A stretch of DNA of 64,000 bases from Arenimonas composti TR7-09 = DSM 18010 (GCF_000426365.1 NZ_AUFF01000001.1:558001-622000), one strand, 5' to 3'; counted from the first letter of the stretch, positions 14,983 to 24,071 are shown. Made by a program: numbers and translations. Notes: generated by a model not told the origin, from the sequence alone.

Positions 14983-15672
14983 ATGAACAAACCCATCGTC
15001 ATCGCCATCGGCGCGGCCGTGCTGGCCGGTGGTGCCTTCGCTGCCTATACGGTCGCCAATCCGCAGGCCGAGGTGGTGTCGTCCGTGCCGATCACCGAGA
15101 AGGAGCCGGTCTTCGCCAACGTCCTCGCCGCCGAGCCGGTGACCGAACTGCGCACCGGCACCCGCGAGGTCTGCGAGGAGGTGGCCGTCGAACGCCGTCG
15201 CCCCGAGCGCTTCGGCGACCGCGACGGCGCCGTGGTCGGCGCCGTCGTCGGCGGCCTGATCGGCAACCAGGTCGGCGGTGGCAACGGCCGCAAGCTGGCC
15301 ACCGTCGCCGGCGTCGTCGGCGGCGCCTACGCCGGCCGCGAGATCGATCGCCGCCACGAGGGCGGCCAGCGCTACACCGACTACGAGACGCGCTGCCACA
15401 CCGTTTCCGAGCCGCGCGAGGAAATCGTCGGCTACGACGTGCGCTACGACCTCGACGGCCAGGTCTCCCTGACCCGCACCGCCGAACAGCCGGGCGCCCA
15501 GCTGCAGGTCGGCGAGCGCGACCGCATCGTCGGCTACGAGGTCACCTGGCGCTACGGCGAGCAGACCGGCACCCTGGTGATGGACGAGGATCCCGGCCGG
15601 CGCCTGCCGTACGCCAACGGCACGGTGCTGGTGCCGGCGCGCACCGCGGTGCCTCCCGCGCCGGGAAGCTGA
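14983..15672 (+). CDS. Glycine-zipper 2TM domain protein
   Basis: A 229-residue exported protein with an N-terminal signal anchor (about 4-24), a variable region, then a glycine-zipper 2TM segment at about 80-120 (GAVVGAVVGGLIGNQVGGG and VAGVVGGAYAGREI). A C-terminal part follows with YDVRYDLDGQ and YEVTWRYGEQTGTLVMDEDPG, a strand-rich domain common to this family. Similar proteins sit in the envelope and are linked to stress; some are annotated as peptidoglycan-associated or as lysozyme inhibitors, which I cannot confirm. GAGGAG precedes the ATG. It is divergent from the small membrane protein, and a hairpin terminator follows. Confidence 0.75.
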   Translation: MNKPIVIAIGAAVLAGGAFAAYTVANPQAEVVSSVPITEKEPVFANVLAAEPVTELRTGTREVCEEVAVERRRPERFGDRDGAVVGAVVGGLIGNQVGGGNGRKLATVAGVVGGAYAGREIDRRHEGGQRYTDYETRCHTVSEPREEIVGYDVRYDLDGQVSLTRTAEQPGAQLQVGERDRIVGYEVTWRYGEQTGTLVMDEDPGRRLPYANGTVLVPARTAVPPAPGS

Positions 15673-15695
15673 CCGCTGCCTCTGCAGGTTCAGGG

Positions 15696-15723
15696 GGGCC
15701 GGCCTTGCCGGCCCTTCGTTCTT
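15696..15723 (+). terminator. Rho-independent terminator after the glycine-zipper gene
   Basis: An 8-bp stem GGGCCGGC/GCCGGCCC with a three-base loop is followed by a T-rich run (TTCGTTCTT). It lies 23 nt past the stop codon. Confidence 0.65.
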
Positions 15724-15754
15724 CCGGGGCTGCCGCCGGGGTCGGCGCGCGGGC

Positions 15755-15760
15755 TAAAAT
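15755..15760 (+). promoter_or_regulatory. -10 element of the glutaryl-CoA dehydrogenase gene
   Basis: TAAAAT lies 33 nt upstream of the ATG in a GC-rich spacer just after the preceding terminator. No clear -35 is seen. Confidence 0.45.
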
Positions 15761-15793
15761 GCCCGACTTTCCCGTCCGCAGACCCCAGACGCC

Positions 15794-16957
15794 ATGGCCC
15801 TGAATCCGACCGACCTGTTCGACATCCGCTCGCTGCTCTCGGAAGAGGAGCGCATGATCCAGGACAGCGTCGCCCGCTTCGTCGACGAGAAGGTCCTGCC
15901 GATCATCGGCGATGCCTTCGACCAGGGCCGCTTCCCGCACGAGATCATTCCCGAAGTCGCGTCGATGGGCCTGCTCGGCTCCTCGCTGCCGGAAAAGTAC
16001 GGCTGCGCCGGCCTCAACGCGGTCAGCTACGGCCTGATCTGCCAGGAACTCGAGCGCGGTGATTCCGGCCTGCGCAGCTTCGTCTCGGTACAGAGCTCGC
16101 TGTGCATGTATCCGATCTACGCCTACGGCTCGGAAGAGCAGCGCATGCAGTACCTGCCGGGCATGGCCCGCGGCGAGATCATCGGCTGCTTCGGCCTGAC
16201 CGAGCCGCACGGCGGCTCCGACCCGGCGAACATGAAGACGGTCGCGAAGAAGGACGGCGGCGACTGGGTGATCAACGGCGCCAAGATGTGGATCACCAAC
16301 GGCAACCTCGCGCACATCGCGATCGTCTGGGCGCAGACCGGGGACGGCATCCAGGGCTTCATCGTGCCGACCGACAGCCCCGGCTTCACCGCCCAGGTCG
16401 TGCACCGCAAGATGAGCCTGCGCGCCTCGGTCACCAGCGCGCTGTTCTTCGACAACGTGCGCATTCCGGATTCGCAGCGGCTGCCGAACGTCAAGGGCCT
16501 GAAGGGTCCGCTGGGCTGCCTGAGCCAGGCGCGTTACGGCATCACCTGGGGCCCGATCGGCGCCGCGATCGCCAGCTACACCTCGGCGCTGGAATACGCC
16601 AAGGAGCGCGTGCTGTTCGGCCGGCCGATCGCCGCCACTCAGGCGGTGCAGCTCAAGCTCGCCGACATGGCCCGCCGCATCACCCTGGCGCAGCTGCTGA
16701 GCCTGCAGCTCGGCCGCCTGAAGGATGCCGGCACCCTGCAGCACTCGCAGGTGTCGCTGGCGAAGTGGAACAACTGCCGGATGGCGCTGGACATCAGCCG
16801 CGAGGCGCGCGACATCCTCGGCGGCGCCGGCATCACCACCGAGTACCCGCCGATCCGGCATGCGCTGAACCTCGAGTCGGTGATCACCTACGAGGGCACC
16901 GAAACCGTGCACCAGCTGGTCATCGGCCGCGAGATCACCGGCATCAACGCGTTCTGA
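15794..16957 (+). CDS. gcdH: Glutaryl-CoA dehydrogenase
   Basis: A 387-residue FAD enzyme of the acyl-CoA dehydrogenase family that oxidises and decarboxylates glutaryl-CoA to crotonyl-CoA in lysine and tryptophan breakdown. Diagnostic features are GDSGLRSFVSVQSSL, whose arginine binds the substrate carboxylate, FGLTEPHGGSDP for FAD binding, and the catalytic base in YEGTETVHQL (Glu about 367), followed by GREITGINAF. The length matches the family. It has its own promoter and is followed one base later by a GNAT gene. A generic acyl-CoA dehydrogenase would lack the Arg in the SVQ block. Confidence 0.9.
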   Translation: MALNPTDLFDIRSLLSEEERMIQDSVARFVDEKVLPIIGDAFDQGRFPHEIIPEVASMGLLGSSLPEKYGCAGLNAVSYGLICQELERGDSGLRSFVSVQSSLCMYPIYAYGSEEQRMQYLPGMARGEIIGCFGLTEPHGGSDPANMKTVAKKDGGDWVINGAKMWITNGNLAHIAIVWAQTGDGIQGFIVPTDSPGFTAQVVHRKMSLRASVTSALFFDNVRIPDSQRLPNVKGLKGPLGCLSQARYGITWGPIGAAIASYTSALEYAKERVLFGRPIAATQAVQLKLADMARRITLAQLLSLQLGRLKDAGTLQHSQVSLAKWNNCRMALDISREARDILGGAGITTEYPPIRHALNLESVITYEGTETVHQLVIGREITGINAF

Positions 16958-16958
16958 C

Positions 16959-17516
16959 ATGCACGACGTCGCGCATCTGCGCCTGGAGACGGAGCGCCTG
17001 GTCCTGCGGCCGACCCTGCCGGAGGACCTGCCGGCGTGGACCGCGCTGATGCAGGACGCCGAGACCTGCCGCTTCATCGGCGGCACCCAGCCGCCGTCGC
17101 TGGCGTGGCGCGGCTTCATGTCGATGCTCGGCGCCTGGCGCGCCACCGGCTTCGGCATGTTCTCGGTGCTCGAGCGCGACACCGGTCGCTGGGTCGGCCG
17201 CTGCGGCCCCTGGAGCCCGCCGGAATGGCCGGGCACCGAGGTCGGCTACACCTTCGCCCGCGCGGTCTGGGGCCGCGGCTACGCGACCGAGGCGGCGACG
17301 GCGGCGATCGACTGGGCGGTCGAGGTGCTCGGCTGGGACGACATCATCCAGACCATCGACCCGGCGAACGTGCCGTCGCAGAAAGTCGCGACCCGCCTTG
17401 GCGCCACGAAGCGCGGCGCCGGCCGGCTGCCGGCACCGCACCAGGACGCGCCCGTCGAGATCTGGGGCCAGAGCGCCGCGCAGTGGCTGGCGAGGCGCGG
17501 GGCAGGGGGATGCTGA
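16959..17516 (+). CDS. GNAT N-acetyltransferase (RimJ/RimL-like)
   Basis: A 185-residue acetyltransferase of the RimJ/RimL subgroup (Acetyltransf_3). It opens with LETERLVLRPTLPEDLPAW, the usual first strand and helix, has the central EVGYTFARAVWGRGYATEA block for acetyl-CoA pyrophosphate binding, and the later NVPSQKVATRLGA helix. Members modify N-terminal amines of proteins or small molecules; the substrate here is unknown. It begins one base after gcdH and overlaps the start of the next GST gene by seven bases, so gcdH, this gene and the following ones probably form one operon. Confidence 0.85.
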   Translation: MHDVAHLRLETERLVLRPTLPEDLPAWTALMQDAETCRFIGGTQPPSLAWRGFMSMLGAWRATGFGMFSVLERDTGRWVGRCGPWSPPEWPGTEVGYTFARAVWGRGYATEAATAAIDWAVEVLGWDDIIQTIDPANVPSQKVATRLGATKRGAGRLPAPHQDAPVEIWGQSAAQWLARRGAGGC

Positions 17517-18112
17517 CCGTCCACGGCACCGCGGTATCGGGCAACTGCTACAAGCTGCAGTTGCTGCTGGAACTCCTGGGCACGCCCTACCGCTGGAACG
17601 AGGTCGACATCTTCAGCGGCGGGAGCCGCACGCCGGAGTTCCTCGCGAAGAACCCCAATGGCCGCGTGCCGGTGCTGGAGCTCGCGGATGGCCGCGTGCT
17701 GGCCGAGTCGAATGCGATCCTGTGCTTCCTCGCCGAAGACACCCCGTGGTTGCCGGCGGAGCGTTTCGCCCGCGCGCAGGTGCTGCAGTGGCTGTTCTTC
17801 GAGCAGTACAGCCACGAACCCTATGTCGCGGTCGCCAGGTTCATCTGCCGGTGGCTGCCGGAAGACCACCCGCGCCGCGCCGAGCTGCCGAAGCTGCGCG
17901 AGCGCGGTCACCAGGCGCTGGCGGTGATGGAACGCCATCTCGCCGACCGCGACTGGTTCGTCGGCGCGTCCGCCAGCGTCGCCGACCTCGCGCTCTTCGC
18001 CTACACGCACGACGCCGACCGCGGTGGCATTTCCCTCCACGGCTATCCGGCCATCCGTGCGTGGATCGCGCGGATCGCCGCGCTGCCCGCTTTCGTACCG
18101 CAGGCCACGTGA
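17510..18112 (+). CDS. Glutathione S-transferase family protein
   Basis: A 200-residue GST with an N-terminal thioredoxin-like domain (1-78). It has AVSGNCYKLQLLLELL, in which a Cys sits near the catalytic position, then NPNGRVPVLEL with the cis-proline and LAESNAILCFLAED for glutathione contact. The helical C-terminal domain carries the GASASVADLALFAYTH capping motif. It differs from the GST near 5 kb in sequence and active-site residues, so they are not recent duplicates. The ATG overlaps the GNAT 3' end, and the GTGA at its own end starts the next gene. Confidence 0.85.
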   Translation: MLTVHGTAVSGNCYKLQLLLELLGTPYRWNEVDIFSGGSRTPEFLAKNPNGRVPVLELADGRVLAESNAILCFLAEDTPWLPAERFARAQVLQWLFFEQYSHEPYVAVARFICRWLPEDHPRRAELPKLRERGHQALAVMERHLADRDWFVGASASVADLALFAYTHDADRGGISLHGYPAIRAWIARIAALPAFVPQAT

Positions 18113-20781
18113 GGCGCCTGCTGTTCATGCTGCTCGCGCTCGCGGGCGCGGCGGGCGCGGCCACGCCGCTGCCCGAAGGCGTGGTGCGCGCGCCTGCACC
18201 GGACTGGATCGAGCCGGTCGCGGCCGAAGGGCTGCCCGCGACCGAAGCACGCAATGGCCTCGCCTACGTGCTCGTCGACGACCAGCTGACGACGCTGCCG
18301 GCGACCCCCGAGCGCTACCGGCGGCTGGTCTTCGACGTCGCCGGCCGCGAGGGCCTCGAGAACGCCGGCCGCCTGTCGATCGGCTTCCTGCCGGGGGACG
18401 AACAGGTGCGGCTGCACGCGCTGCGCATCGTTCGCAACGGCGGCGTGCTCGAGCGCCTGGACGAGGCCGGTGCCGAACTGCTGCGCAAGGAGACCCGCGC
18501 CGACGAGGGCATCCTCGACGGCGAACGCACGCTCGAACTGGTGATTCCCGACGTTCGCGTCGGCGACCGCCTCGATCTGGCCTTCAGCATCGTCGGTTCG
18601 CGCGGGGTATTCGGCGGCGACTTCCATCGCGCGTTCACCACCGGCTATTCGCAGCCGGTGGCGCTGCGCCGCCTGCTCGGGTTCGCGCCGGCCACGCGTC
18701 CCCTGCGGTGGCGGCTGAGTGGTGGATGGCCGGGCCACACCGTCGGGGAGCAGGTGCAGGGGAGTCGCCAGCGCCTGGAACTGCGCGCCTCGCCGTCGCC
18801 GCGGGTGATCGAAGAGTCCGGCGCGCCGGCCTGGTTCGACGGTCATGGCCACGTCGACCTCAGCACCAGCGCGGACTGGGCGGCGGTCGCGGCCTGGTCG
18901 CTGCCGCTGTACCGGATCGACGCGGCGGGCGAGGCGGCCGCCGCGGCGGTCGTCGCCGACCTCGGCCTGCGTGGCCGCCCGGCCGCCGAGGTGCTGGACG
19001 CCGCGCTGCCGTGGGTCCAGCGCGAGGTGCGCTACCTGAGCCTGGGCCTCGGCGCGAACGCCTACAGCCCGGCGCCGCCGGCGACGACGCTGGCGCGCCG
19101 CTTCGGCGACTGCAAGGACAAGGCGCTGTTGCTGATCGCGATACTGCGCGCCGCCGGCATCCCGGCCGAACCGGTGCTGGTGAGCACGACGCTGCGGCGC
19201 ACGGTCGCCGACCACCTGCCGACGCCACTCGCCTTCGATCACGTGATCGTGCGCGCCCGCCTGGACGACGACTGGGTGTACGTCGATCCGACGCGGGACG
19301 TCGAGACCGCCGTCGCCGGCGAGCGCGAGCCGGTCCGCTACGAAACCGGTCTGCCGATCGCCGCCGGCAGCGCCGACCTGGTGGCGATTCCCGCCACCCG
19401 TCTCGAGGGCCCCGCCATCGACGTGCTGCAGCAGGTGGCGGTGCTGCCGGCGGATGCCGAGGCGGGCGGCACCCGCCGCGCTTCGATGCACGTCCGCACG
19501 GTGTACCGCCGCGGCCATGCCGACGGAACGCGTGCGCACTTCCGCAACAGCGGCGCCGAGCAGGTCGGCCGCGACTACCTGGCCTACATGCAGGGCATGT
19601 ACCGCGACATCCGCATGGACGCGGCGCCGACGTTCGAGGACGAGCCGGCGGGCAACCGCTTCGTCGTCGACGAGCACTATGCGGCGGCCTTCCGCCCCGA
19701 CGAAGACGCGCCGCGGGCGATCGGCGACCTCGACCTGATGCTCTTCCAGATCGCCGACTGGGTGCCGCGCGCCCGCGAAGGCGAGCGCCGCTGGCCGCTG
19801 GCGCTCAAAGGCCCGGAGTACGGCGTGCACGAGATCCGGATGGACGTGGCGGGCGGCTGGGACATCGACGCTGCCGAGGAACTGGTCGAGAACGCCTGGT
19901 TCTCGTTCCGGCATCGTGTCCACGTCGATGGCGACACGCTGGTCGTCCGCGGCGAGTGGCGGCGGCACGTCGATGCGATTCCGGCGGCGGATTACGCGGT
20001 CGCCCGGCGTGACCTGCACCGTGTGCGCGACCTGCTGAACTACCCGGTGCAGATCGGCGGTGGCGTCACGGCGAAGCCGGCACGGGAGGATCTCCCGCCC
20101 GGCGCCCTGGTCTGGCCGGCCCTTGCCCTGGCCGGGTCGGTGATCCTGCTCCTGATCGCCTGGCGGCTTCGCCGACGCAGCGACTTCGCCGGCATGCTGT
20201 TCGCCCCGCGGGCGACCGCCGTGCGGGTGGCCGAGCGGCGCGGGCCGGGATCGGCGGTGCTGCTGGTGCTGCTCTACGGCACCGTTTCCGCGCTCGCGGT
20301 GCCGGTATCGGCCTGGCTCGCGGGCACGCCGATGGACTGGCTGGAATTCGCGAAGGCCTTCGCGATGCCGGTGCCGGCGCTGGCGCTGCTGGCCGCGTTC
20401 GTCCGGGTCGTGCTGAAACTGCTGGGCGAGCCGGCGGCCTATCGCCGCCTGTTCGTGACCGGCGGCTGGGCGCATGCGCCATTGCTGCTGCTGACGCCGT
20501 TCGTGCTGCTCGCGGCGGGGCCGATGCTGGTCCTGATCGCCGACGGCGCGACGGTCCCCGGCGGCGCGGTCGCCGCGGTGCTGGTGCTGGTCTGCGTGCT
20601 CGCCGCGCTCGGCGCCTTCACCTGGAGTGCGATCGCCTGGATCGGCGCGATCGCCGGCGCCGCCCCGACCAGTCTGTTGCGCGCCGTGGCAGCCTATGTG
20701 CTCGCCGCCGGCGCATTGTTCGTCCTGACCTTCCTGATCGTGCTCGGGATCCTGATCCCGGGCCTGCTGACCAACGCCTGA
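18109..20781 (+). CDS. DUF3857 / transglutaminase-like protein with C-terminal membrane domain
   Basis: An 890-residue protein: signal peptide (1-18), a DUF3857 domain (about 50-230), a transglutaminase-like cysteine protease fold with an intact triad (Cys 335 in FGDCKDKA, His 378 in FDHVIV, Asp 393 in YVDPT), and a further beta-rich domain to about 650. One helix follows around 665-685, and a final block of five helices (about 715-890) resembles Yip1-type membrane domains. The first two domains commonly occur together in secreted bacterial proteins of unknown substrate. GTG is the start, overlapping the GST stop by four bases, and the signal peptide begins there. Confidence 0.8.
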   Translation: MRRLLFMLLALAGAAGAATPLPEGVVRAPAPDWIEPVAAEGLPATEARNGLAYVLVDDQLTTLPATPERYRRLVFDVAGREGLENAGRLSIGFLPGDEQVRLHALRIVRNGGVLERLDEAGAELLRKETRADEGILDGERTLELVIPDVRVGDRLDLAFSIVGSRGVFGGDFHRAFTTGYSQPVALRRLLGFAPATRPLRWRLSGGWPGHTVGEQVQGSRQRLELRASPSPRVIEESGAPAWFDGHGHVDLSTSADWAAVAAWSLPLYRIDAAGEAAAAAVVADLGLRGRPAAEVLDAALPWVQREVRYLSLGLGANAYSPAPPATTLARRFGDCKDKALLLIAILRAAGIPAEPVLVSTTLRRTVADHLPTPLAFDHVIVRARLDDDWVYVDPTRDVETAVAGEREPVRYETGLPIAAGSADLVAIPATRLEGPAIDVLQQVAVLPADAEAGGTRRASMHVRTVYRRGHADGTRAHFRNSGAEQVGRDYLAYMQGMYRDIRMDAAPTFEDEPAGNRFVVDEHYAAAFRPDEDAPRAIGDLDLMLFQIADWVPRAREGERRWPLALKGPEYGVHEIRMDVAGGWDIDAAEELVENAWFSFRHRVHVDGDTLVVRGEWRRHVDAIPAADYAVARRDLHRVRDLLNYPVQIGGGVTAKPAREDLPPGALVWPALALAGSVILLLIAWRLRRRSDFAGMLFAPRATAVRVAERRGPGSAVLLVLLYGTVSALAVPVSAWLAGTPMDWLEFAKAFAMPVPALALLAAFVRVVLKLLGEPAAYRRLFVTGGWAHAPLLLLTPFVLLAAGPMLVLIADGATVPGGAVAAVLVLVCVLAALGAFTWSAIAWIGAIAGAAPTSLLRAVAAYVLAAGALFVLTFLIVLGILIPGLLTNA

Positions 20782-20794
20782 CACGGACCCGACC

Positions 20795-23065
20795 ATGACC
20801 GCCCCGCCGATTCCCGCCCGCCACAAGGACGTCAACCGCGCCAAGGTGTGCGACGACAACTTCGTCGAGTTCGTGAGCCAGTGGAACGGCACGCCCGCCG
20901 CGAAGCCGGCACCGCACGAGGCGGTGCTGCCGGGCAGCGCCTGCACTGCCGCCGACTTCCTCGACCTGTTCGAGTCGCAGCTGGTCTCGCGCCACCTGGA
21001 CCTGATGGCGCGCGTGCTGCGCGTGCAGCAGAAGGTGTTCTACACGATCGGTTCCAGCGGCCACGAAGGCAATGCGATGGTCGCGCGCCTGACCCGCCAC
21101 ACCGATCCGGCCTTCCTGCACTACCGCTCCGGCGGCTTCATGGCCGAACGCTTCCGCAAGCTGCCGGGCATGGATCCGGTGATGGATTCGGCGCTGTCGT
21201 TCGCGGCGTCGAAGGACGATCCGGCCTCCGGCGGCCGGCACAAGGTCTGGGGCAGCAAGCCGCTGTGGGTGCTGCCGCAGACCTCGACGATCGCCTCGCA
21301 CCTGCCGAAGGCGCTGGGTACCGCGATCGCGATCGAACAGGCGCGGCGCATCGGCCACACCCTGCCGATCCCGGAGGATTCGATCGCGATCTGTTCCTTC
21401 GGCGATGCCTCGAGCAACCACGCGACCGCGCAGACCGCCTTCAACACCGCGCAGTGGACCGCCTACCAGAAGCTGCCGGCGCCGGTGCTGTTCGTCTGCG
21501 AGGACAACGGCATCGGCATCTCGGTGAAGACGCCGGCCGGCTGGGTCGCCGAGGCCTTCCGCCAGCGCCCGGGCCTGGACTATTTCTTCGCCGACGGCCT
21601 CGACCTCGCCGAAGGCTATGGCCAGGTGCAGGCGGCGGTCGAGCACTGCCGGCGTACGCGCCGGCCGACCTTCCTGCACCTGAAGACGACCCGGATCATG
21701 GGTCATGCCGGCACCGACTTCGAGATCGAGTGGCGCAGCATCGCCGAGCTGATGGCGGTCGAGGCCTCCGACCCGCTGCTGCGCAGTGCCGCGATCGCGC
21801 TCGAGTCCGGGTTGATGACGAAGGACGAGCTGCTGGCGCGCTACGAGGCGATGCGGGCGCGCTGCTTCGCCGCCGCCGACGAGGCCGACCGCCGCCCGAA
21901 GCTCGACTCGCTGGCCGAGGTGATGGCGCCGCTGGCGCCGTACACACCGGACGCGGTCGCTGCCGAGGCGGCGCGGGTGCCGGCGCCGGAACGCCGGCTC
22001 GAGGTCTTCGGCGGCGAGGCGAAGCTGCCGGAGAACCAGCCGCCGAAGCACCTCGCGATCCAGATCAACCAGGCCCTGCACGACCTGTTCGCCAAATACC
22101 CGGAAGCCCTGCTGTTCGGCGAGGACGTCGCCCAGAAGGGCGGCGTGTACACGGTCACCAAGGGCCTGCACAAGGTCTTCAGGAATGCGCGCGTGTTCAA
22201 CACGCTGCTCGACGAGACGATGATCCTCGGCCTCGCGCAGGGCTACGCCAACATGGGCATGCTGCCGCTGCCGGAGATCCAGTACCTGGCGTATTTCCAC
22301 AACGCCTGCGACCAGATCCGCGGCGAGGCCTGCAGCCTGCAGTTCTTCAGCAACGGCCAGTACCGCAACCCGATGCTGATGCGCATCGCCTCGCTGGGCT
22401 ACCAGCGCGGCTTCGGCGGCCATTTCCACAACGACAACTCGATCACCGCGCTGCGCGACATCCCCGGCCTGGTCGTCGGCTGCCCGAGCCGCGGCGACGA
22501 CGCGGCGACGATGCTGCGGACGCTGGCGGCGCTGGCCAGGGTCGACGGCCGCGTCTGCGCCTTCCTCGAGCCGATCGCGCTGTACATGACCAAGGATCTG
22601 CACGAGGCCGGCGACGGCCAGTGGCTGACCACGTACCCGGCCCCGGACCAGGCCATGGCCCTCGGCGAGGAGCGGGTCTACGCCCCCAAGGCGACCGATC
22701 TGGTGATCTTCACCTTCGGCAACGGCGTGCCGATGAGCCTGCGCGCCGCCCGCCGGATCGAGGCCGCGCAGGGCTGGAAGGTCCGCGTGGTCGACCTGCG
22801 CTGGCTGCAGCCGCTGAACGCAGCGGCCATCGCCCGCCATGCCGGCGAATGCGCCCGCATCCTGGTCGTCGACGAAGGCCGCCGTTCGGCCGGCGTCGGC
22901 GAGGGCGTCATCACCGCGGTCGTCGAGGGCGGCCACGGCGACAAGCCGCTGCGCCGGGTCGTCGGTGAGGACACCTACACGCCGCTGGCCGGGGCCGCCT
23001 TCCTGGTCATTCCTTCCGACGACGACATCGTCGCGATGGCCGCGGAACTGGCCGGGGAGCGTTGA
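20795..23065 (+). CDS. Fused E1 alpha-beta 2-oxoisovalerate dehydrogenase-type protein
   Basis: A 756-residue fusion of both E1 subunits of a thiamine-diphosphate 2-oxo acid dehydrogenase. The alpha half (1-370) has FYTIGSSGHEG, HYRSGGF and GDASSNHATAQTAFN, the ThDP/Mg motif with Asp and Asn but Ala in place of the second Gly. The beta half (about 405-756) has LLFGEDVAQKGGVY with the catalytic Glu region, then ETMILGLAQGYANMG and LPEIQYLAYF. The branched-chain dehydrogenase type is the closest by pattern, feeding E2 with acyl groups from 2-oxo acids. No E2 or E3 gene is nearby. It lies 13 nt after the transglutaminase-like gene. Confidence 0.82.
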   Translation: MTAPPIPARHKDVNRAKVCDDNFVEFVSQWNGTPAAKPAPHEAVLPGSACTAADFLDLFESQLVSRHLDLMARVLRVQQKVFYTIGSSGHEGNAMVARLTRHTDPAFLHYRSGGFMAERFRKLPGMDPVMDSALSFAASKDDPASGGRHKVWGSKPLWVLPQTSTIASHLPKALGTAIAIEQARRIGHTLPIPEDSIAICSFGDASSNHATAQTAFNTAQWTAYQKLPAPVLFVCEDNGIGISVKTPAGWVAEAFRQRPGLDYFFADGLDLAEGYGQVQAAVEHCRRTRRPTFLHLKTTRIMGHAGTDFEIEWRSIAELMAVEASDPLLRSAAIALESGLMTKDELLARYEAMRARCFAAADEADRRPKLDSLAEVMAPLAPYTPDAVAAEAARVPAPERRLEVFGGEAKLPENQPPKHLAIQINQALHDLFAKYPEALLFGEDVAQKGGVYTVTKGLHKVFRNARVFNTLLDETMILGLAQGYANMGMLPLPEIQYLAYFHNACDQIRGEACSLQFFSNGQYRNPMLMRIASLGYQRGFGGHFHNDNSITALRDIPGLVVGCPSRGDDAATMLRTLAALARVDGRVCAFLEPIALYMTKDLHEAGDGQWLTTYPAPDQAMALGEERVYAPKATDLVIFTFGNGVPMSLRAARRIEAAQGWKVRVVDLRWLQPLNAAAIARHAGECARILVVDEGRRSAGVGEGVITAVVEGGHGDKPLRRVVGEDTYTPLAGAAFLVIPSDDDIVAMAAELAGER

Positions 23066-23079
23066 CGGAAACCGCGGGC

Positions 23080-23108
23080 ATGACGCCCGCGCCGCCTTGT
23101 CCTAGACT
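23080..23108 (+). promoter_or_regulatory. Promoter of the cyclase-FHA gene, leaderless placement
   Basis: ATGACG and TAGACT separated by 17 nt, with the -10 ending 6 nt before the ATG. This predicts a transcript starting at or next to the start codon. Confidence 0.45.
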
Positions 23109-23114
23109 CAGCGC

Positions 23115-24014
23115 ATGTCCCAGTCCCGCCCCCAGACGATCCTGTTCGCCGATGTCAGCGGCAGCACGCGGCTGTTCGAGACCAAGGGCGACCAGGAGGC
23201 GAGGCGGCTGATCGCCAAAGTCCTCGGCGCCCTGACCACGGTCTGCCAGCAGCACGGCGGGCGGGTGATCAAGACCATCGGTGACGAGGTCATGTGCACC
23301 TTCCCGGCGGCGCTCAACGGCGTGCTGGCGGCCTGCGACATGCAGCGCAAGATGGGGCGCGACATCGATTTCGTGCGCGACAGCCTGGCGGTGCGCATCG
23401 GCCTGCACCACGGCGACGCGCTCGAGGAGGCCGACGGCGACGTCTACGGCGACGCGGTCAACACCGCCGCGCGCATGGCCTCGCTGGCCAAGCGCGAGCA
23501 GATCGTCACGACCGCGGCGACCTACAACAGCCTCAGCGGCAAGATTCCCGAGGCGCGCAGCCTCGGCAAGGCGCGGGTCAGCGGCAAGCTGCTGCCGATC
23601 GAGATCGTCGACCTGATCTGGCAGGAGGACACCTCCGGCATGACGATGGTGCAGTCGGCGATCCGCCTCGGCGACCCCACCGGCGGCAGCAATGCCCGCC
23701 TGCGCCTGCGCCACCGCGCGAACCAGATCGAGTTGACGCCGACCTCGCAGCCGTTCTCGATGGGACGCGAGGCCACCAACAATCTCGTGATCGAGGCCGA
23801 CTGGGTCAGCCGCGCGCATGCGCTGATCGAGTTCAAGCGCGGGCACTTCATGGTCGCCGACCGCTCGACCAACGGCACCTACGTGCGCATCGGCGACGAC
23901 GACGAGATCAAGGTGCACCGCGACGAGCTGCACCTGCGCAAGTCGGGCACGATCTCGCTGGGGCAGAGCTTCGGCGTCAACAGCGGCGACGTCATCTACT
24001 TCGACGCCGACTGA
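23115..24014 (+). CDS. Class III adenylate cyclase with FHA domain
   Basis: A 299-residue soluble protein. The cyclase domain (about 8-165) has the metal Asp in LFADVSGSTRLFE (Asp 13) and in KTIGDEVM (Asp 57), the substrate-selecting Lys 53, and the transition-state Asn 116 and Arg 120 in VNTAARM. All catalytic residues thus look intact, and ATP is the likely substrate. A fork-head associated domain (about 205-295) follows, with MGRE, VSRAH and STNGTYV for phosphothreonine recognition. So a cAMP-making module is joined to a phosphopeptide reader. No kinase gene is adjacent. Monocistronic by its own promoter and downstream hairpin. Confidence 0.88.
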   Translation: MSQSRPQTILFADVSGSTRLFETKGDQEARRLIAKVLGALTTVCQQHGGRVIKTIGDEVMCTFPAALNGVLAACDMQRKMGRDIDFVRDSLAVRIGLHHGDALEEADGDVYGDAVNTAARMASLAKREQIVTTAATYNSLSGKIPEARSLGKARVSGKLLPIEIVDLIWQEDTSGMTMVQSAIRLGDPTGGSNARLRLRHRANQIELTPTSQPFSMGREATNNLVIEADWVSRAHALIEFKRGHFMVADRSTNGTYVRIGDDDEIKVHRDELHLRKSGTISLGQSFGVNSGDVIYFDAD

Positions 24015-24020
24015 AAGCAG

Positions 24021-24048
24021 GACGCCGGCTTTCGCCGGCGTCGCTTCC
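24021..24048. terminator. Terminator hairpin between convergent genes
   Basis: A perfect 9-bp stem GACGCCGGC/GCCGGCGTC with a four-base loop lies just after the cyclase stop and is followed by a pyrimidine run. It separates the cyclase gene from the convergent binding-protein gene. Confidence 0.55.
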
Positions 24049-24071
24049 TTCCCGCGAGGTTCCGCGGCCGC

